Origin: Prorocentrum cordatum | Lineage: Eukaryota > Sar > Dinophyceae > Prorocentrales > Prorocentraceae | Direction: 5' to 3' | Length of the DNA: 64,000 bases | NCBI GenBank assembly: GCA_963575745.1 | Contig: CAUYUJ010014263.1 | Coordinates: 257,604-321,603, forward strand | In this document: piece by piece, positions 43,491-55,439 of the stretch | Position numbering within the stretch: position 1 is the stretch's first letter | Layout: each line of letters begins with the position of its first letter | The notes under the pieces: generated by a model | Database searches by the model: none | Told to the model about the DNA's origin: nothing | Seen by the model: the letters and a program-made list of their open reading frames with translations, nothing else | Position numbers and translations under genes: made by a program

Positions 43491-44060
43491 CGAGGACTTG
43501 GCAGATTGCGCAGACCATCGACACCAACCAGGAGGGGTGAGGGTGACAGGGCATGCAGGCGGCTAGCCCAGTAAAGGGGAGAGATAGGATGGGGAGGAGG
43601 AGATGGAGCCGGAGCTGGGAGGGGGGAGGCTGGCGGGGCAGAGGAGGAAGGGAGCAGGGTGGAGTTGTGGAGAAAGTTTGACGAACGGTTGAAGAGTAGT
43701 ATGGTGAGGGTTCCCCCTCCCCCCACCAGAAAAACTCGTCGTCCTTCTGCCTTCCGCCTGTGTAGTGCACACGTGCTAGCAGATGACCTCCAGAACATCG
43801 CAACTGCCAGAGTTTCTTCACTCCTGTCTTTCCGCCGACGGCCATGTCTTCAAAAAGCTTGAGACCCGGAGTGCGAGACACCACTGCAAGTCTAGGGAAA
43901 CTCGTCACTTGGTGATCTGTAAGCTGTTATTGGCTTTGACCGCCACACCACACCCTCTTGGTCGGAGTACATCCCCGTGACGTTGGGGGTCTGCATTGAG
44001 ACCCTAATCCCATTCACTTGGGCCCCTGAACTGGAATATATCCAAGCCAGGCAAACGAAC
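43490..44060. other. No firm gene
   Basis: 43,780-43,970 reads sensibly on both strands (+ LPEFLHSCLSADGHVFKKLE; - KLFEDMAVGGKTGVKKLWQL), so no call is made. 43,575-43,660 is GGGGAGGAGG-like. Confidence 0.3.
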
Positions 44061-44065
44061 AGCAT

Positions 44066-45950
44066 TTAATCATCTGAACACGGCAGTGCCACAGCTTTGT
44101 GATCCCAGCTGTTCATGACGGCGGCATCTAGCCGATTGTGCCCACGGCACCCGTTGCAGGGAGCGCGGACTTTAGCTAGCGAACTTCGCAGGCAGACTCG
44201 ACATCTCCGAACCCCGCTGGTGACTTCCCATTGGTGCTGCAGCTTAGGTGCCGAGGGAGCAGGAGGAGAAGGACCCCGCTCCAAATCCTTGCCTTCCCCT
44301 TCTTGCTTCCCCCCTTCGCTGGCCGCCGATTGGGCGGCTTACAAGAATCCGGGCCTTGGGAGCATTGCCACATAACATTCGGGTGCTGCCAGAAGTGCCC
44401 CTGGCCAAAGGCGGCCAAAGGTGCCCCCAGATTCCCGCTCCATTTTGGAGCCCCTGGGGCCCGCTGGGCCTCGTGAGGGGTGCCCTGGAGGCCGACTCGG
44501 CCACCCCGAGAATCCTGGGGGTACCCTGGGCCAGGGGTACTTCTAGCAACACCCGAAACATAATAGCAACCATTGTACGCAGCAGACGAGCCGTCCATGA
44601 CACGGCCCATCCCACAAAGGCAGACAACGCAGCCGCCTGTGGCGACTGCGCACAGGTCAGCCACACGGAGGCCGACGCCTCGCATGGAAGAGTGGCCATC
44701 GAGCCGGCCGTTGCCATACACCGCGCGCTCCTGCGGAGCTCAGACACAGGGCGCCTAATGCAGGACCCATCAACAAACAGAGGACCCCACACCCACACAC
44801 CCACCCACACACACACACCCACACACACAAGTCTGGAGAATTGGTGACGGGGTCCGGGGACCCAGGACAACAGATCTCAGGAACGTTCCGATGAGCCAAC
44901 ATCTCCCCCTTGGAACTCGGCATCGGAAAGCAGCCCCCAGGTTGCCGCCTGAAGGCTCCGAACATCCAGAGTGGCCGTACATCATCAGCACTGTCACATT
45001 GGAAGGCAGCTTCGAGCACCTCGTCATCCACTACTCCATCTCTTTCGTGCGCACGCGGCGGGCAGTCCCACAAGCGATACCAGATCGTGTCCACAGTTTG
45101 CTTGCATAGGCTGCACAGGTCTCTAATTTGATACAGCCTGTAAGCCAGGCTGAGCTCGGCGTCCAGATCGCACTACAGGCCAGAGCTCACTTTGTCGATC
45201 GATCCTTGGGGCTGGTACGCGTTGACCGGAGTGTCGCTTTCAAGAATGTTCCAGCACAGGTTGTGGTGCACCCCCAGCTTTCCCCGAAGCGTCGTTCCAG
45301 ACCCCTCGGCACGGCAGCACGACACAGTGCAGGAGCGATTTTTGCGGACAACCGAATTAGTGCCAGGGTTTCCCCGAAGTCATCCACAATCGTGCAGAAG
45401 TTGGTAATTTTCCAGCCCAAACGATACCAGGACATCTTGAGAGCCAATGTGGGCCCTCAACCCTGGCCCAGGACCAAGCATCCCTGGACAAACGAAGCAG
45501 CCTTACATTCCAACATTGTGTACCGAGGAAGATGTTTGGCCAACGAGGTTGTCCCAGGCGCTCTTCGAGATGGACAGCAACCTGGGTCCCAGGCTTCAAT
45601 AACTCTCGGGAGCGTGTCCGTGTGAGACAGCCCCGTATCATCCACATAGGCGTCGACGTCAGTGCATACCTGCACGGGGACCCCATCGAAGGCCTAAGAG
45701 GGAAAATGCAGATATCGGTGGTGTGCATCGAGCAGCCGGCCACCACCCCCGAAACAAACCCTTCGATGAATGAGGCTTCTAGACTAAGAAAGTTGCACGC
45801 CTTATGAGAAGCACGGGCCACCCTGATAATGGCAACAGGGAGGTCCCATAAGGCATGCTGGCCTTCAAGGTACTCGAGAGAACTTCTGTCATACGTGGCG
45901 GACGCTTTCCCTTGGTAACCCCAGACTTCACCCTGAAAGACTGCCTCCAA
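44066..45950 (-). mobile_element. Degenerate LINE (RT, Cys motif, RNase H, C-terminal Cys motif)
   Basis: On the minus strand, in order: reverse-transcriptase palm with EGFVSGVVAGCSMHTT (about 45,725-45,765), then after a frameshift VQVCTDVDAYVDDTGLS, with the catalytic YVDD at 45,637-45,648; a connector (45,187-45,447); LCSLCKQTVDTIWYRLWDCP, a Cys motif, at about 45,060-45,120; an RNase H start LFVDGSCIRRPVSELRRS at about 44,740-44,780; and a final Cys cluster CRVCLRSSLAKVRAPCNGCR near 44,150-44,200. This order matches dinoflagellate LINE-type retrotransposons. Several frame changes and a GTGTGTGGGTGG microsatellite at 44,785-44,830 show it is dead. It lies against the direction of the surrounding genes. 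Confidence 0.7.
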
Positions 45951-46740
45951 ACAACGTCAGCCGCCCTGCGATTGTATCCCCCGCAGCCTAGTACGGCTTC
46001 GCAACACGCTTAACCCACGCCAACGCTCGAGTTATCCTGGCTTGGCCGCATAGCCGATACCAGGACACAACAAACCTGAGGGGACGGTAGCCCCCCGCCA
46101 GCTTGGGCAACAGGGCCCCCCCCGCCAGCTTGGGATACAGGGCCATCAGCACCACCATCAGATGTTGGTGGAGGCACCTGGCCTTCTACGACGTCGAACA
46201 TTTTCGTCTCCTCCTCTCCAATCTTCCTGCCTCGGTTTCATCCTCCTTCACAGCGCCCACCTCGTCTCCCTCCTATCACCCGTTCCTTCATTGTTCTCCT
46301 CCTCCGCCAGATCCTTTTCGCTCTCCAGATGCCTCCGAACATCTCTGGACATTCTTGAACAATACCATACCTTTTTCATACCTCTCATCATCATGTCTTA
46401 TTCCTCTGATCCACCTCGTTTTCCTCGTCGTCTGCTCCCCCGCATCATCCTCATTCCTCCTCAAAGTGTTGTTGACATCTCGTGCTGCCTTTCGGGCCCG
46501 CCCAGCGGCGTTCTGTGTCACGTCGCGGTGCCAATCGTGCAGTGCACGTGGTTCGGGTTGGTTGTATACAAAAGCGCTCCTCCCCAGACAACAGACGCCG
46601 TGGTTGTTTCACAGCGTTGGCCCCTGGGGGTCCCCACCCCTTCCCGGGGCCAGCCTCTCCTCTCGAGTCGTCTTTAGACTGGCCCGGGGCCAGCAACGAC
46701 CTCCCGAGCGCCGAAACTTGTCAGATGTTTGCCACCGTGC
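45950..46740. other. No assignable gene
   Basis: 46,085-46,145 has GGGCAACAGGGCCCCCCCCGCCAGC repeats in short form. A + frame with CTWFGLVVYKSAPPQ ends at a CAG near 46,588 but has no recognisable domain. Confidence 0.3.
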
Positions 46741-46779
46741 TAATTATCGTATTCACGGCGCGAGTGGGTCAGTCTGGGG

Positions 46780-47000
46780 AGGAGGAGTAGGAGGAGGCGT
46801 CGGTGGGAGGAGAAGGAGGCGTCGGAGGAGGAGGAGGAGGGAGAGTGCACGAGGAGGCGCGTCGGCGGAGGAGGAGGAGGAGGCGGGGGAGGAGGAGGCA
46901 GCGGAGGAGCAGGAGGAGGGGTCTTGGGAGGAGGAGGACGAGGAGGCGAAGGTGGCACCGTGAGGGGAGGTGCACGACGGCAGCGAGGCGCCGAGCCGGA
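46780..47000 (+). repeat. GAGGAGGCG tract
   Basis: GGAGGAGGCGTCGG units. A CTCCTC tract follows at 47,510-47,565. Open frames here are low-complexity only. Confidence 0.8.
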
Positions 47001-49310
47001 GGGGGCAGGGCTGCCGCCCCGCCGCGGCCGCCCGGTACCCGGCCGTCTGCCGCTGGTGGTCGGTCGCTGCCGCCGCCGATGGCCGATTTTCGAGTGGCGT
47101 TGCTCGATGTCGATCCCGGAGGTTTCTTCTTTCCCCGCCCACCGAGAACCACCCTAACCCAGCCCAAAGGGCCCCGATGTGCCCTCCGTTTCCACTGGTG
47201 GGGGGGCGGCGTCGGGGAGCATTGGCGCTTGGCATCGCTCGGACGTGTGCATTTTTTCAGCGAGGGCCATCGAGGAGCATCTTGGATTATCGAGGTGAAA
47301 ATGCACGCACGAAATCGAAACGTGCACGGGGAATGGACGTCCGAGCGATGGCGAGTGGCGAAGCACATATGGAGCCCGTGCCCGCCCCCCCAGACCCAGA
47401 ATTTGGGTCTTCGGGTTGGGTTGGGGTGGCCTGGTAGGCAGTCGTTCTTCAACCCCGGCCTCCCGGGGGCCGCTGTCCCCGGCCCTCCCACGGGGGGCCA
47501 GAGCCCCCTCCTCCTCCTCCTCCTCCTTCTCCTCCTCCTCCTCCTCCTCCTCCTCCTCCTCGCCTCCTCGGTTTGTGGTGTGGGGTCGGAGGATCAGGCC
47601 GCCGTTGGTCGTCGCTGCCGCCGCCGACGACCTTCCCAGACTGTTCGGCGGACTTCCCAGACTGTTCGGCGGAGCGGCGTTGTTCAATCCCAGAGGTTGT
47701 TGCTTCAGCTTCGGCCTCCCAGGGGGCCGTTGTTCGAAGGAGAAGAAGACGACGACGACGACGAAAGAGCGGCACAAGCATCAGTTCTCGGAGGTCAGCG
47801 CGGATTTCTTGGCTCTGCGCTGGATCCCCTTGGTGGCGCATCTGGTGCCGCCCCTGGCGCGCTCCGCGCGCCAGGGAGGAGTGTCCAAAGCTCACGTTTC
47901 CAGACCACCCAGGGCCATCAATAATGGATCCTTGGCGAACAGTTGCCCGCGGGAAAGGTGTGGACTTCTCATCCGAGGCGGAGATGCATCCATGACCACC
48001 GCCTGGAGGATCCATCTTCGGGGACCTCGGCAGGCGGTGGATCTGTGGATATGGATATATTCGGGCCAGGGGGGGAGAGGAGAGGGGCAGATATACAAAT
48101 ACCCACCGCCTGTCGAGGCCCGCGAAGGTCGTTCTGGCGGGCGGTGGTTATGTCTGACGCCGGGGCATAAGGCCTGCGGACTGAAAGCACCACACCGTCG
48201 GATGCTTGTCTGTGCATACAGTTGGAGAAGGAACGCCGGGTGGTCTAGCAGCAGGAGCGGCAGCACGAGCCCAGCTGCGGTCATGACCACGTGCATGATC
48301 ATCATGATCATGATTCGATCATGGGTAGAACTAGCCAGGGGCATGAGTAGGAGCAGGAGAAGGAGGAGCATTATGATGAGCAGCAGCAGAAGAGGCAGGA
48401 GGACGAGAAGGAGAGTGAGAAGGAGACCTCTTGTAGCCCTTCGAGCCCCCTACGAGCCACTGGAAGCAATTATCGACGCTTCGCCTGTCTCCACCAGCCC
48501 ATACAACACTATTCACCAGGCGAGTTGCGCTGATCAGGAATGTGTATCCCCATGCAGACACACTCGTGGAGTCGATTGGAGGCGCCTCGGGACCATCGTA
48601 GGGCCCTCTGGAGCCATTTTGGAAGTCATGAGAGCTATCTTGGGGTCGTTTTGGGGCTCTCTTGGGGCTCTCCTGGGGCCATGCTGGAGGCCTAGGGGGC
48701 CATCATGGAGGCCATCCATCATAGAAGGGAGGGTTCTTAATTCGCCCCCCCACCTTCCGCCCTCCCCCCCTCTTAAGGGCGTCTCGGGGCGCTTTGGGAG
48801 ACGTCTGGGGATTCTATTGGGACCCCCTTTGGGCTCTCTTGGGCCATCTTGAGGCATCAAGAGCCCATCGGAAGCGAAACGGAGAGAAGTTAACAGCATC
48901 ATGGTTTCCCTGCGGTGTTGGGAGGACTTGGGCTTCTCGGGGGGATCTTCGGAGGCTGCGAGGCCACCTAGAGCCGTCGCGGAACGGTCAGGGCTCCTTT
49001 TGGAGGCAGGTTGGAAGTGGTAGTGAGCCAGATCGCGTTATAGTTTGAGGTCTTGGAGGCCATCTTGGGCTATCTGCCATCGTGGCCCTCTTTGGGCCAA
49101 TCTTGGGTCATCTTGGACACTCCAGCTCCTCGCGAAACGCCCCCCTCCAGACCCAGAGAGAGGGGGTGCGGGGAGAGAGAAAGCTTGTTTCCCAAGGGGG
49201 AGGGGAGGTTGAACGAACTGACTCGTTGAACTATCTTCGCACGAAGGACTGGTCAGAGTAAAGCAAATCAGCAAGATAGAAAGGAGGTAGGGGACCTAAC
49301 ACCCATTGGC
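47000..49310. other. No firm gene; CTTGGGGCC-type irregular repeats at 48.6-49.1 kb
   Basis: 47,060-47,110 reads PPMADFRVALLDVD on + but cannot be tied to a gene. 48,580-48,720 and 48,880-49,120 hold irregular TCTTGGGGCTC/GGCCATCTTGG units also seen at 58.9-59.5 and 60.0 kb. Confidence 0.35.
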
Positions 49311-49690
49311 TGCCCTCCCCTATACGTGAGCGGTCGAACGATGGGGGCCCAAATCTATGGGTCGCCGCATCCGATTACAAAACAGATTTAGACAGGGTTG
49401 AGCACACGAGCATATGGGTAGCATTGAGGGAACAAGGCGTCCAGCCTGGATACAAAGCTATACTCCAGCAGCTTTGCGAGGGACAGACAGTCACGGTGAA
49501 GATAGCCGTCAGCAGCAGACCCTTCAGCCTCTTGCGGGGCACGAAGCATTGCGACCCACTTCGCTCCCTACTTGCCAGCGCTTTTCTGCGTCGCAGCGTT
49601 GGGCCGCTGATCTCCGAGTGGCAGCAGATGACGGAGGGAATTGAATTAGGGTTCGCGAGCACCGTCACGCTTATACAAGCGGGGCCAAAG
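49310..49690 (+). mobile_element. LINE reverse-transcriptase fragment
   Basis: The + frame reads LWVAASDYKTDLDRVEHTSI, which matches RT motif A (the D-F/Y-x2-A-F-D region), then WVALREQGVQPGYKAILQQL and LLRGTKHCDPLRSLLASAFL, a mutated form of the RGxxQGDPLS motif B region, then EWQQMTEGIELGF. No Y-x-DD motif follows, so the piece is truncated or frameshifted near 49,690. It is on the opposite strand to the 44-46 kb LINE and is a separate insertion. Confidence 0.65.
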
Positions 49691-50148
49691 GCAGCACGGT
49701 GGCCAACGCAAGCGTTGGGACGAAGAAGTCCAACCCGCACCGGCCGCCCACACATACCCACTCTAGTATACAACCACGCGGCATCCGATGGACGCAAACA
49801 GCCCAAGTCACCGACACATGTATGGCACTCGAGCATCATTACGCGGACCTCACACCAGCAAACGCCCTATAACCAAGACCCATCAGGTAAACGCCCCGCA
49901 ACAGTCGAAACGCATCGCATCGCATCGGCTGCCCTCCCCTGTTTCGTCATCTACTCCCCTTCTCCCCCCTCGCTGTCCTCCTCCCTCAACGATCTGCCCT
50001 CGGGCCTATTCAGGGGTATGCGTCAGCTAGGGTCGCGAGGCGAATCCGACCATGACAAGGAGGAGAGCGAAAGCCGAATTCAAACCATACATCACATGTT
50101 ATTTGCATATGTTTATGTGTATGCCGGAACATGTCTACACACCATGTG

Positions 50149-50295
50149 TATCTGGTTAAATAATTGTGTATGTGGTTAAATGCGTGTCTGTACATATAGA
50201 GAACATCGAATATCGAATTCATGTACACATGTGCATAATTGTGTATGTGGTTAAATACGTGTCTGTACATATAGAGAACATCGAATATCGAATTC
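50149..50295 (+). repeat. 75-bp tandem duplication
   Basis: AATTGTGTATGTGGTTAAAT through GAACATCGAATATCGAATTC occurs twice (about 50,161 and 50,236), with one or two substitutions, directly upstream of the next WD40 exon. Confidence 0.85.
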
Positions 50296-50299
50296 TCGA

Positions 50300-50456
50300 G
50301 ACGCGAATCCTCGAGGAGCACGAGGCAGGGGAACATCGGGAGGCGGAGTGGCTCGGCCGCGAGGTGAAGCGCATTGCTTTCGACCACTCGGGCACGATGC
50401 TCGCTGCCCCGTGCGTGACGGGCGACGTGCTCGTGTACGACGTCGGCCAACCCCAG
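50300..50456 (+). CDS. WD40-repeat exon (gene D candidate)
   Basis: The + frame reads EEHEAGEHREAEWLGREVKR, then IAFDHSGTMLAAPCVTGDVL and VYDVGQPQ. VKRIAFDHSGTMLAAPCVTGDVL-VYD fits a complete WD40 blade from strand a to d. The donor is CCCCAG|GCAGGC (GC type). The 5' border is not certain because the frame stays open back into the 75-bp duplication. A lone blade is not functional, so more exons must exist. Confidence 0.6.
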
Positions 50457-50700
50457 GCAGGCCCCTCGCCTTTGTCGTTCGAGGATCGGGATTCGAAGTT
50501 GTTGTACTTGTTCGCGGCCGAATGCATGACGAGCCCCGTGCTGGTGTACAACACTTGCCGCCCCCAGACAGGCTCGTCATCGCCATCCGACTTCTGATTA
50601 CTTCTGAGAGTTATGAAGGCGGAGTTGTCTTGCTGGTTTTGCCGTCTGGAGGCCCGTTTCCGCGGCCCACGCTGGGGTACAGCACGAGCCACACCCAGGT
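50424..50700 (+). repeat. Three degenerate copies of an exon end plus donor
   Basis: GTGCTCGTGTACGACGTCGG..CCCCAGGCAGGC (50,427), GTGCTGGTGTACAACACTTG..CCCCAGACAGGC (50,539) and ACGCTGGGGTACAGCACGAG..ACCCAGGTAGGC (50,670) share layout and spacing to the splice-like CAG. The middle copy has lost the G of the donor. Confidence 0.6.
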
Positions 50701-53085
50701 AGGCTCGCCGTCGTCGTCGAGGAGGAGACGGGGGAGGAATAACACAAATCGCTCCCGAGGTTTTCTTCAATTTCGGTGTCCAGGAGGGCCCAGCAATGTC
50801 AGGAATCGATTTAGAATGTCCGACCTGTGATATTCCAGGTTGTTCATGTTTGGCCCTCTTCGTCGTCACGGCTTGATGCGCTCCGAAGTTGTGGTCAGAA
50901 CGCTCCCGAGGACAGGGCGAGAGGTGAATATTTTAAAGGTGGCGACCCTCGACTTCCGACGTCTCAGACAAAAACCAAGGGGCGGACGTCTTTCAAGTGT
51001 TCTCGGCGTCCAGAGGCCCTCCTCAGGCCAGGTATCAACTTCTGTTGCTTGTGGGAAGGGTTCGGCGGGCCCGGCCCATGGATAAACAAATCACGACGTC
51101 GGTTCCGAATCGGAGCAGTGTGGGTCGGGACGGAGCTCGAAGACGTAGTCCTGCGTGTGTCTGGGATGGGTACAGGGACTGATTTGAGCTCTCTCCGCCC
51201 TTACCTCCTTCCCCCGGGAGGAGGGACGAGGAAGACACGGGAAGGTGTCGACGAGAGCGAGGAGGGAGAATCAGGAGGACGAAAAGGAGGGTGACGAGAC
51301 GAACAAGATGAATATGATGTCACATGATGAGGACGAATGGGGGGGGAGGAGGAGGAGGAGGAGATGGAACAAATATGGATGATCAGGAGGAGGTGGAGGA
51401 CGAGTGTAGACCCAAGACTCATCAACGATGTTGCAATACACCCTCCCTCCAAGTTTCTTCTGCATAGGTCTCTACAAGAATCCGTGTTCATTGCGGGTAC
51501 CTTCTCACTGGAGAATAGCCGTCTGATATTCACAGATGGTGCAAAAGATATGTAGTTCTGGGGACTCCACCGCCACGAATCAACGTGCCTGTTACGTCAT
51601 GATTATCATAAAGCGCGACATAATTTAACCCCAAGGATTTCAACACCGCGGATCAAAGTGATTGTTGCGTCCTGACAATCCCAAGTCGTGCCAGAGCACC
51701 ATTCCTGGTACTTCAACTTTACGCATCCTCAAACCTGCTGTAAACTTTCACAACGAAAGTGCGTGGCGAAAGGAAACCGCCCTTCATTCCTCAAATAGTT
51801 GCAAACGTTTACAAGGCATGTGGGCGGCGCTAAAGCGATAGCCACATTTTGAAAACCACCGGACCACCTGGAAATTGCTGCAAATTTCTAAGACGAATGT
51901 GCACGGCGCACAGGCGAGAGCCACGATTTGGAAACGACTGGCCCTCCGTCCGTGAAACTGTTGGAGCTTCGAAGTTCCATGATCACAAATGGCGGGGACG
52001 TCTCAGTCGAAACGCCCGGCGCGCCCTACGGACACGTCTGGGGGTGCGACAGGGATGAGCTAATTATGCGGAAATTGGAAAAGAGCTGGAGGAGGAGAAG
52101 GTGTCGTAAGTAAGAATACGAGGTGAAGGAGAGGAAGGAAGAGGAGGTAGAGGAGCATGTGAATGACGGGGACGTCGACCATGAGGGAGGAGGAGAAGGA
52201 AGAGACCCTTCCCAAATTCTTCAGAAACTTCAGAGTCCTTCAGAAACTGTTGATACCATTGAAAGTCTTCCTCACTCCTCCTGCCTCTCTGCCCTCTTCT
52301 GTCCCAAGGCGATCCCAGGAGACCCAGATAGCCTCCAGGGCCCCTCTCCCGAGGCCCAGATGGCCTCGAGGGCTCCCCTCCCGAGGCCCACTCCAGGGTT
52401 CCAAAATGGTGTGAAAAGTTGTTGCATCTCGGACCAGGATGAAACTTCAGCCCTCCCTCCTCCAGCCCTCCCTCCCCTCCCCCCTGCCACTTCTGGAGGC
52501 CCATTGGGTGTCCCCGGAGATCCTGGAAGGGAGGCCCAATACGACAGGAAACGCTTAAATGCGTCGATCTCCGCTGAGTCGTTCTCCAGATGTATCTGGA
52601 AGCTTCTCGGGGCCTTGGGGGGTGCCCGCGAAGGTCCCCAGAGAACTGGAGTCTTCTTGAGGCCCGAGAAGGGCCAGAAACGCCAAAACCTGGATCCTCG
52701 TTCCTACCCCCACCCCCCTTTCCCTTCCCTCCCTCCTCCCAAGACATCCGGTGCAGCAGCAAAGACACCAACTTGGCCCGTTTGTCGCCAGTTTGGGCGT
52801 CTGGAGGCTGGTTTCGGGCCCCGGGACCATCGACAAACTACTGGGAAGAAGCAGCTGCCACGAGAAGTCAGGTGGTCCACGCATCGAATTATATTATGTG
52901 GCAAACTTGGGGAACTGTAGAATGTCTTCGAATTGGGTTTTTTTGTTGAAGATAGCGGCACTTTGCGGCACGAGCGCTTGCGGTCCCGATGGGGCCGGCG
53001 GTCTCACTCACGCGCCCGTGGTTTCACGGAGGTCGGCGACCCCGAGCCCTGATTTACATGCCCGTGGCCCAGATGGGGCTACACG
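50700..53085. other. No firm gene; degenerate repeats
   Basis: 51,410-51,555 reads LINDVAIHPPSKFLLHRSLQ on + and may be an exon. 51,740-51,970 has three loose ~75-bp repeats (GTGCGTGGCG / ATGTGGGCGGCG / GTGCACGGCGCAC). 52,310-52,400 repeats GGCCCCTCTCCCGAGGCCCA. Confidence 0.3.
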
Positions 53086-53450
53086 GCCACTAAGTGCCAC
53101 TAAATGGTAATTCTCGGAACCACTAACGGCACCAAGCACCACTAAATGGTAATTTTCGGAACCACAAACGGCCACTAAGTGCCATTAAATGGTAGAAGTC
53201 GGGCTACTAACTGCCGCTAAATGGCATTTTAATTCTCTGAGCCACTAGCGGCCACTAAGTGCCACTAAATGGTAATTCTCGGAGCCACTAGCGGCCACTA
53301 AGTGCAACTAAATGGTAATTCTCGGAGCCAGTAGCGGCCGCTAGGTGCCACTAAATGGTAATTTGTTGGGCCGCCAAAGGCCACTAAGTGCCACTGAACG
53401 GCCGCTAGCGGCCACTAAGTGCCACCAAGTGGTAATTCTCGGCGGTCGCG
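53085..53450 (+). repeat. ~43-bp minisatellite
   Basis: GGCCACTAAGTGCCACTAAA and TGGTAATTCTCGGAGCCACT repeat about eight times with shortened units at 53,215 and 53,400. Confidence 0.9.
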
Positions 53451-53527
53451 AAGGTCAGCCCGAGGTTCCCCAGAGAGCCCATGCAAAATTAGATGGTGGC
53501 GTACCAACCCTTTCAAAACATTTGGCT

Positions 53528-53585
53528 GATACATATATATTTATGTGTGTATGTGTGTATGTCTGCATATACATATATGTGTGTA

Positions 53586-53619
<34 letters not shown>

Positions 53620-53632
53620 CTTATATATATAT
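53528..53632 (+). repeat. AT/GT microsatellite
   Basis: GTGTGTATGTGTGTATG followed by (AT)n at 53,594-53,620; the most AT-rich spot in the window. Confidence 0.9.
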
Positions 53633-53639
53633 AGGACCG

Positions 53640-54050
53640 CTCAACGCAAACAAACATGTTGCAGGACCCGCAGAGCGCATGAGCTCCCAGAAGTACGCAA
53701 GAACGCATGCAGGAATAAGCAAGATAGAGCCGGAGACTGCAGCATACGGAGGGGTATGAAGGAAGGACACGCATGTTCAGTAACAGCAGCAGCGCCGAGC
53801 GCTACATACTCCGGAAAGAACAGCGCCATGCGATCGTTCTATAGCAGCACAGCGCTTCGTGCTGAGCGAGGCAAGCGCGCGGTGTGGCATGGCGGGTCAG
53901 AGGCAGCTGGGGATGGGAGGCCATGCGGGCAAAAAAAACAGCAGCGCCATGCGCTGCGTGGCGCCGCGGCTCCCTGCGAGCTGCGATGCGGCAGCGCCGA
54001 GCGCTGCGTGACGGGACAGCGCCGCGCGCTATGATAACCCTTGCCATTTA
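53640..54050. other. Spacer with CAGCGCCGAGCGCT-type short repeats
   Basis: AGCAGCGCC(G/A)(A/T)GCGCT recurs at about 53,788, 53,940 and 53,990. No gene recognised. Confidence 0.4.
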
Positions 54051-54084
54051 GGATGTGAGTACTTGTCAGTTGCATCTCTCGTCG

Positions 54085-54410
54085 CGACCTTCCAGGAGCC
54101 CGCGAAAGTGGCGATAGTTGCGTACTTCGCAACCACGCAGGGAACCGCGAGGTCCCAACGGGGTCTGTGTACCACTACACTCCGCTGGACCTCCCAGGAG
54201 CCGACGAAAGTGGCGACCATTGCGCACTTCGCAGCCCTCCAGGGATGCAAGCAGGACGAAGGAGAGAAGGGAGGAGGAAAGGAGAACGAGGAGACAGGAG
54301 GCAGGAAGTAGGAGGCAGGAGGCAGGAGTGGGGAGGAGGACGGAAGAGTGGAGACCACAGTCTTCTATCCAAAACGAGAACCCAAAGCAGGAGGGTTGGG
54401 AACACATCGA
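54085..54410 (-). repeat. Inverted remote copy of satellite D with its head segment
   Basis: On the minus strand it reads TTCCCAACCCTCCTGC, TCTCGTTTTGGATAGA, a CTCCTG tract, then two units with CAATGGTCGCCACTTTCG and GGTCCAGCGGAGTG. This is the same order as 36,308-36,480 on the plus strand. Confidence 0.75.
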
Positions 54411-54899
54411 AGCGCCGGGCTATGTTTTGTTTACGCAAGTTTGGTTTGCCTAGTTGGTTCTTATGTGTTTTCGAAGAAAGGCTGTTGCGAGCGGGCCCCT
54501 CCCGGCGGGCAATGCCACGCAACGATTCAGGTAATGCCAAGCATTGCAAGTCATTGCCAATCTACGCTTTGCCCGACATTGTTTTGCATTGCCCAGAATT
54601 GTCTTTACTTGCTTTGGAAGGAAGGCAGACGACTTCCAATCGGGGTCGCACCAGGTTCATCTCATCCTCCCGCGATAACGGCCGTTACAAAGGGGACTGG
54701 GGGGTAAGGGCCGGTGACGTCACTATTCGCGCCAGCGCCATCTGAAAATTAGCGACCCTTGGCCAACCCCAGACGGCGCTGGTGCGAGTCGTGGCGTTAC
54801 CAGGGGGAGGGGGGGAAGGGGGGGAGCAAGCTAGGTGCGCTCGCGTCATATCTGACGCCCTTACCATGACGTAGATCTCCTCTCTATTCGCACAGTCGG

Positions 54900-55250
54900 A
54901 TGTCGAGCAGGGCAATGATCCCGAGAGGGTGCGCGATGCATCATAGAGCACGGCGTAGCAGGGGGTAGAAGAGCACGGCAGAGCGTAGTATCTCATAGCG
55001 TGGCGTGGCGTTGCGTAGTGAATAATTGCATCACAAAGCACTGCAACGCAAAGAATGGCACCGCACAGCGGCACAGAACAGAACATGGCATGGCATGGCG
55101 TTGAAGATCAAAGCGTAGCATGGCACAGCATGGCGTGGCACTGCCTAGTCAAGCACTGCATATCCTAGCATTGCAGCTGAAGGCATGGCATCGCACAGCG
55201 GAACACCACATAGCATTGCATTGCATGCCGTGGCATGGCACCGGAAATTC
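54900..55250 (+). repeat. GCATGGCATGGCG irregular repeat
   Basis: Short units such as CATGGCATGGCATGGCGTTG and TAGCATGGCACAGCATGGCG, similar in kind to the GCATTGCATGGC block at 12.96-13.07 kb. Confidence 0.7.
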
Positions 55251-55254
55251 TGAC

Positions 55255-55437
55255 GCCAACGCTGCAGCGGGAGCACGATTCGGAACGAGCGGAAGCGCGG
55301 AAATGAGGCCAGCGTTGCAGCGGGAGCACAATTTGGAACGAGCGGAAGCGCGGCAATGAGGCCAGCGCTGCAGCGGGAGCACGATTCGGAACGAGCGGAA
55401 GCTTGAAAATGAGGCCAGCGCTGCAGCGGGAGCTAAT
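55255..55437 (+). repeat. 53-bp tandem repeat, ~3.5 copies
   Basis: GCTGCAGCGGGAGCACGATT begins units near 55,261, 55,313, 55,366 and 55,419; each also carries ATGAGGCCAGCG. Confidence 0.92.
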
Positions 55438-55439
55438 TT

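Noticed and set aside
43345-43908. 187-codon minus-strand frame
   Set aside because: The only normal-looking part (43,780-43,900) is equally sensible on the plus strand, and the rest is CT/GA-rich.
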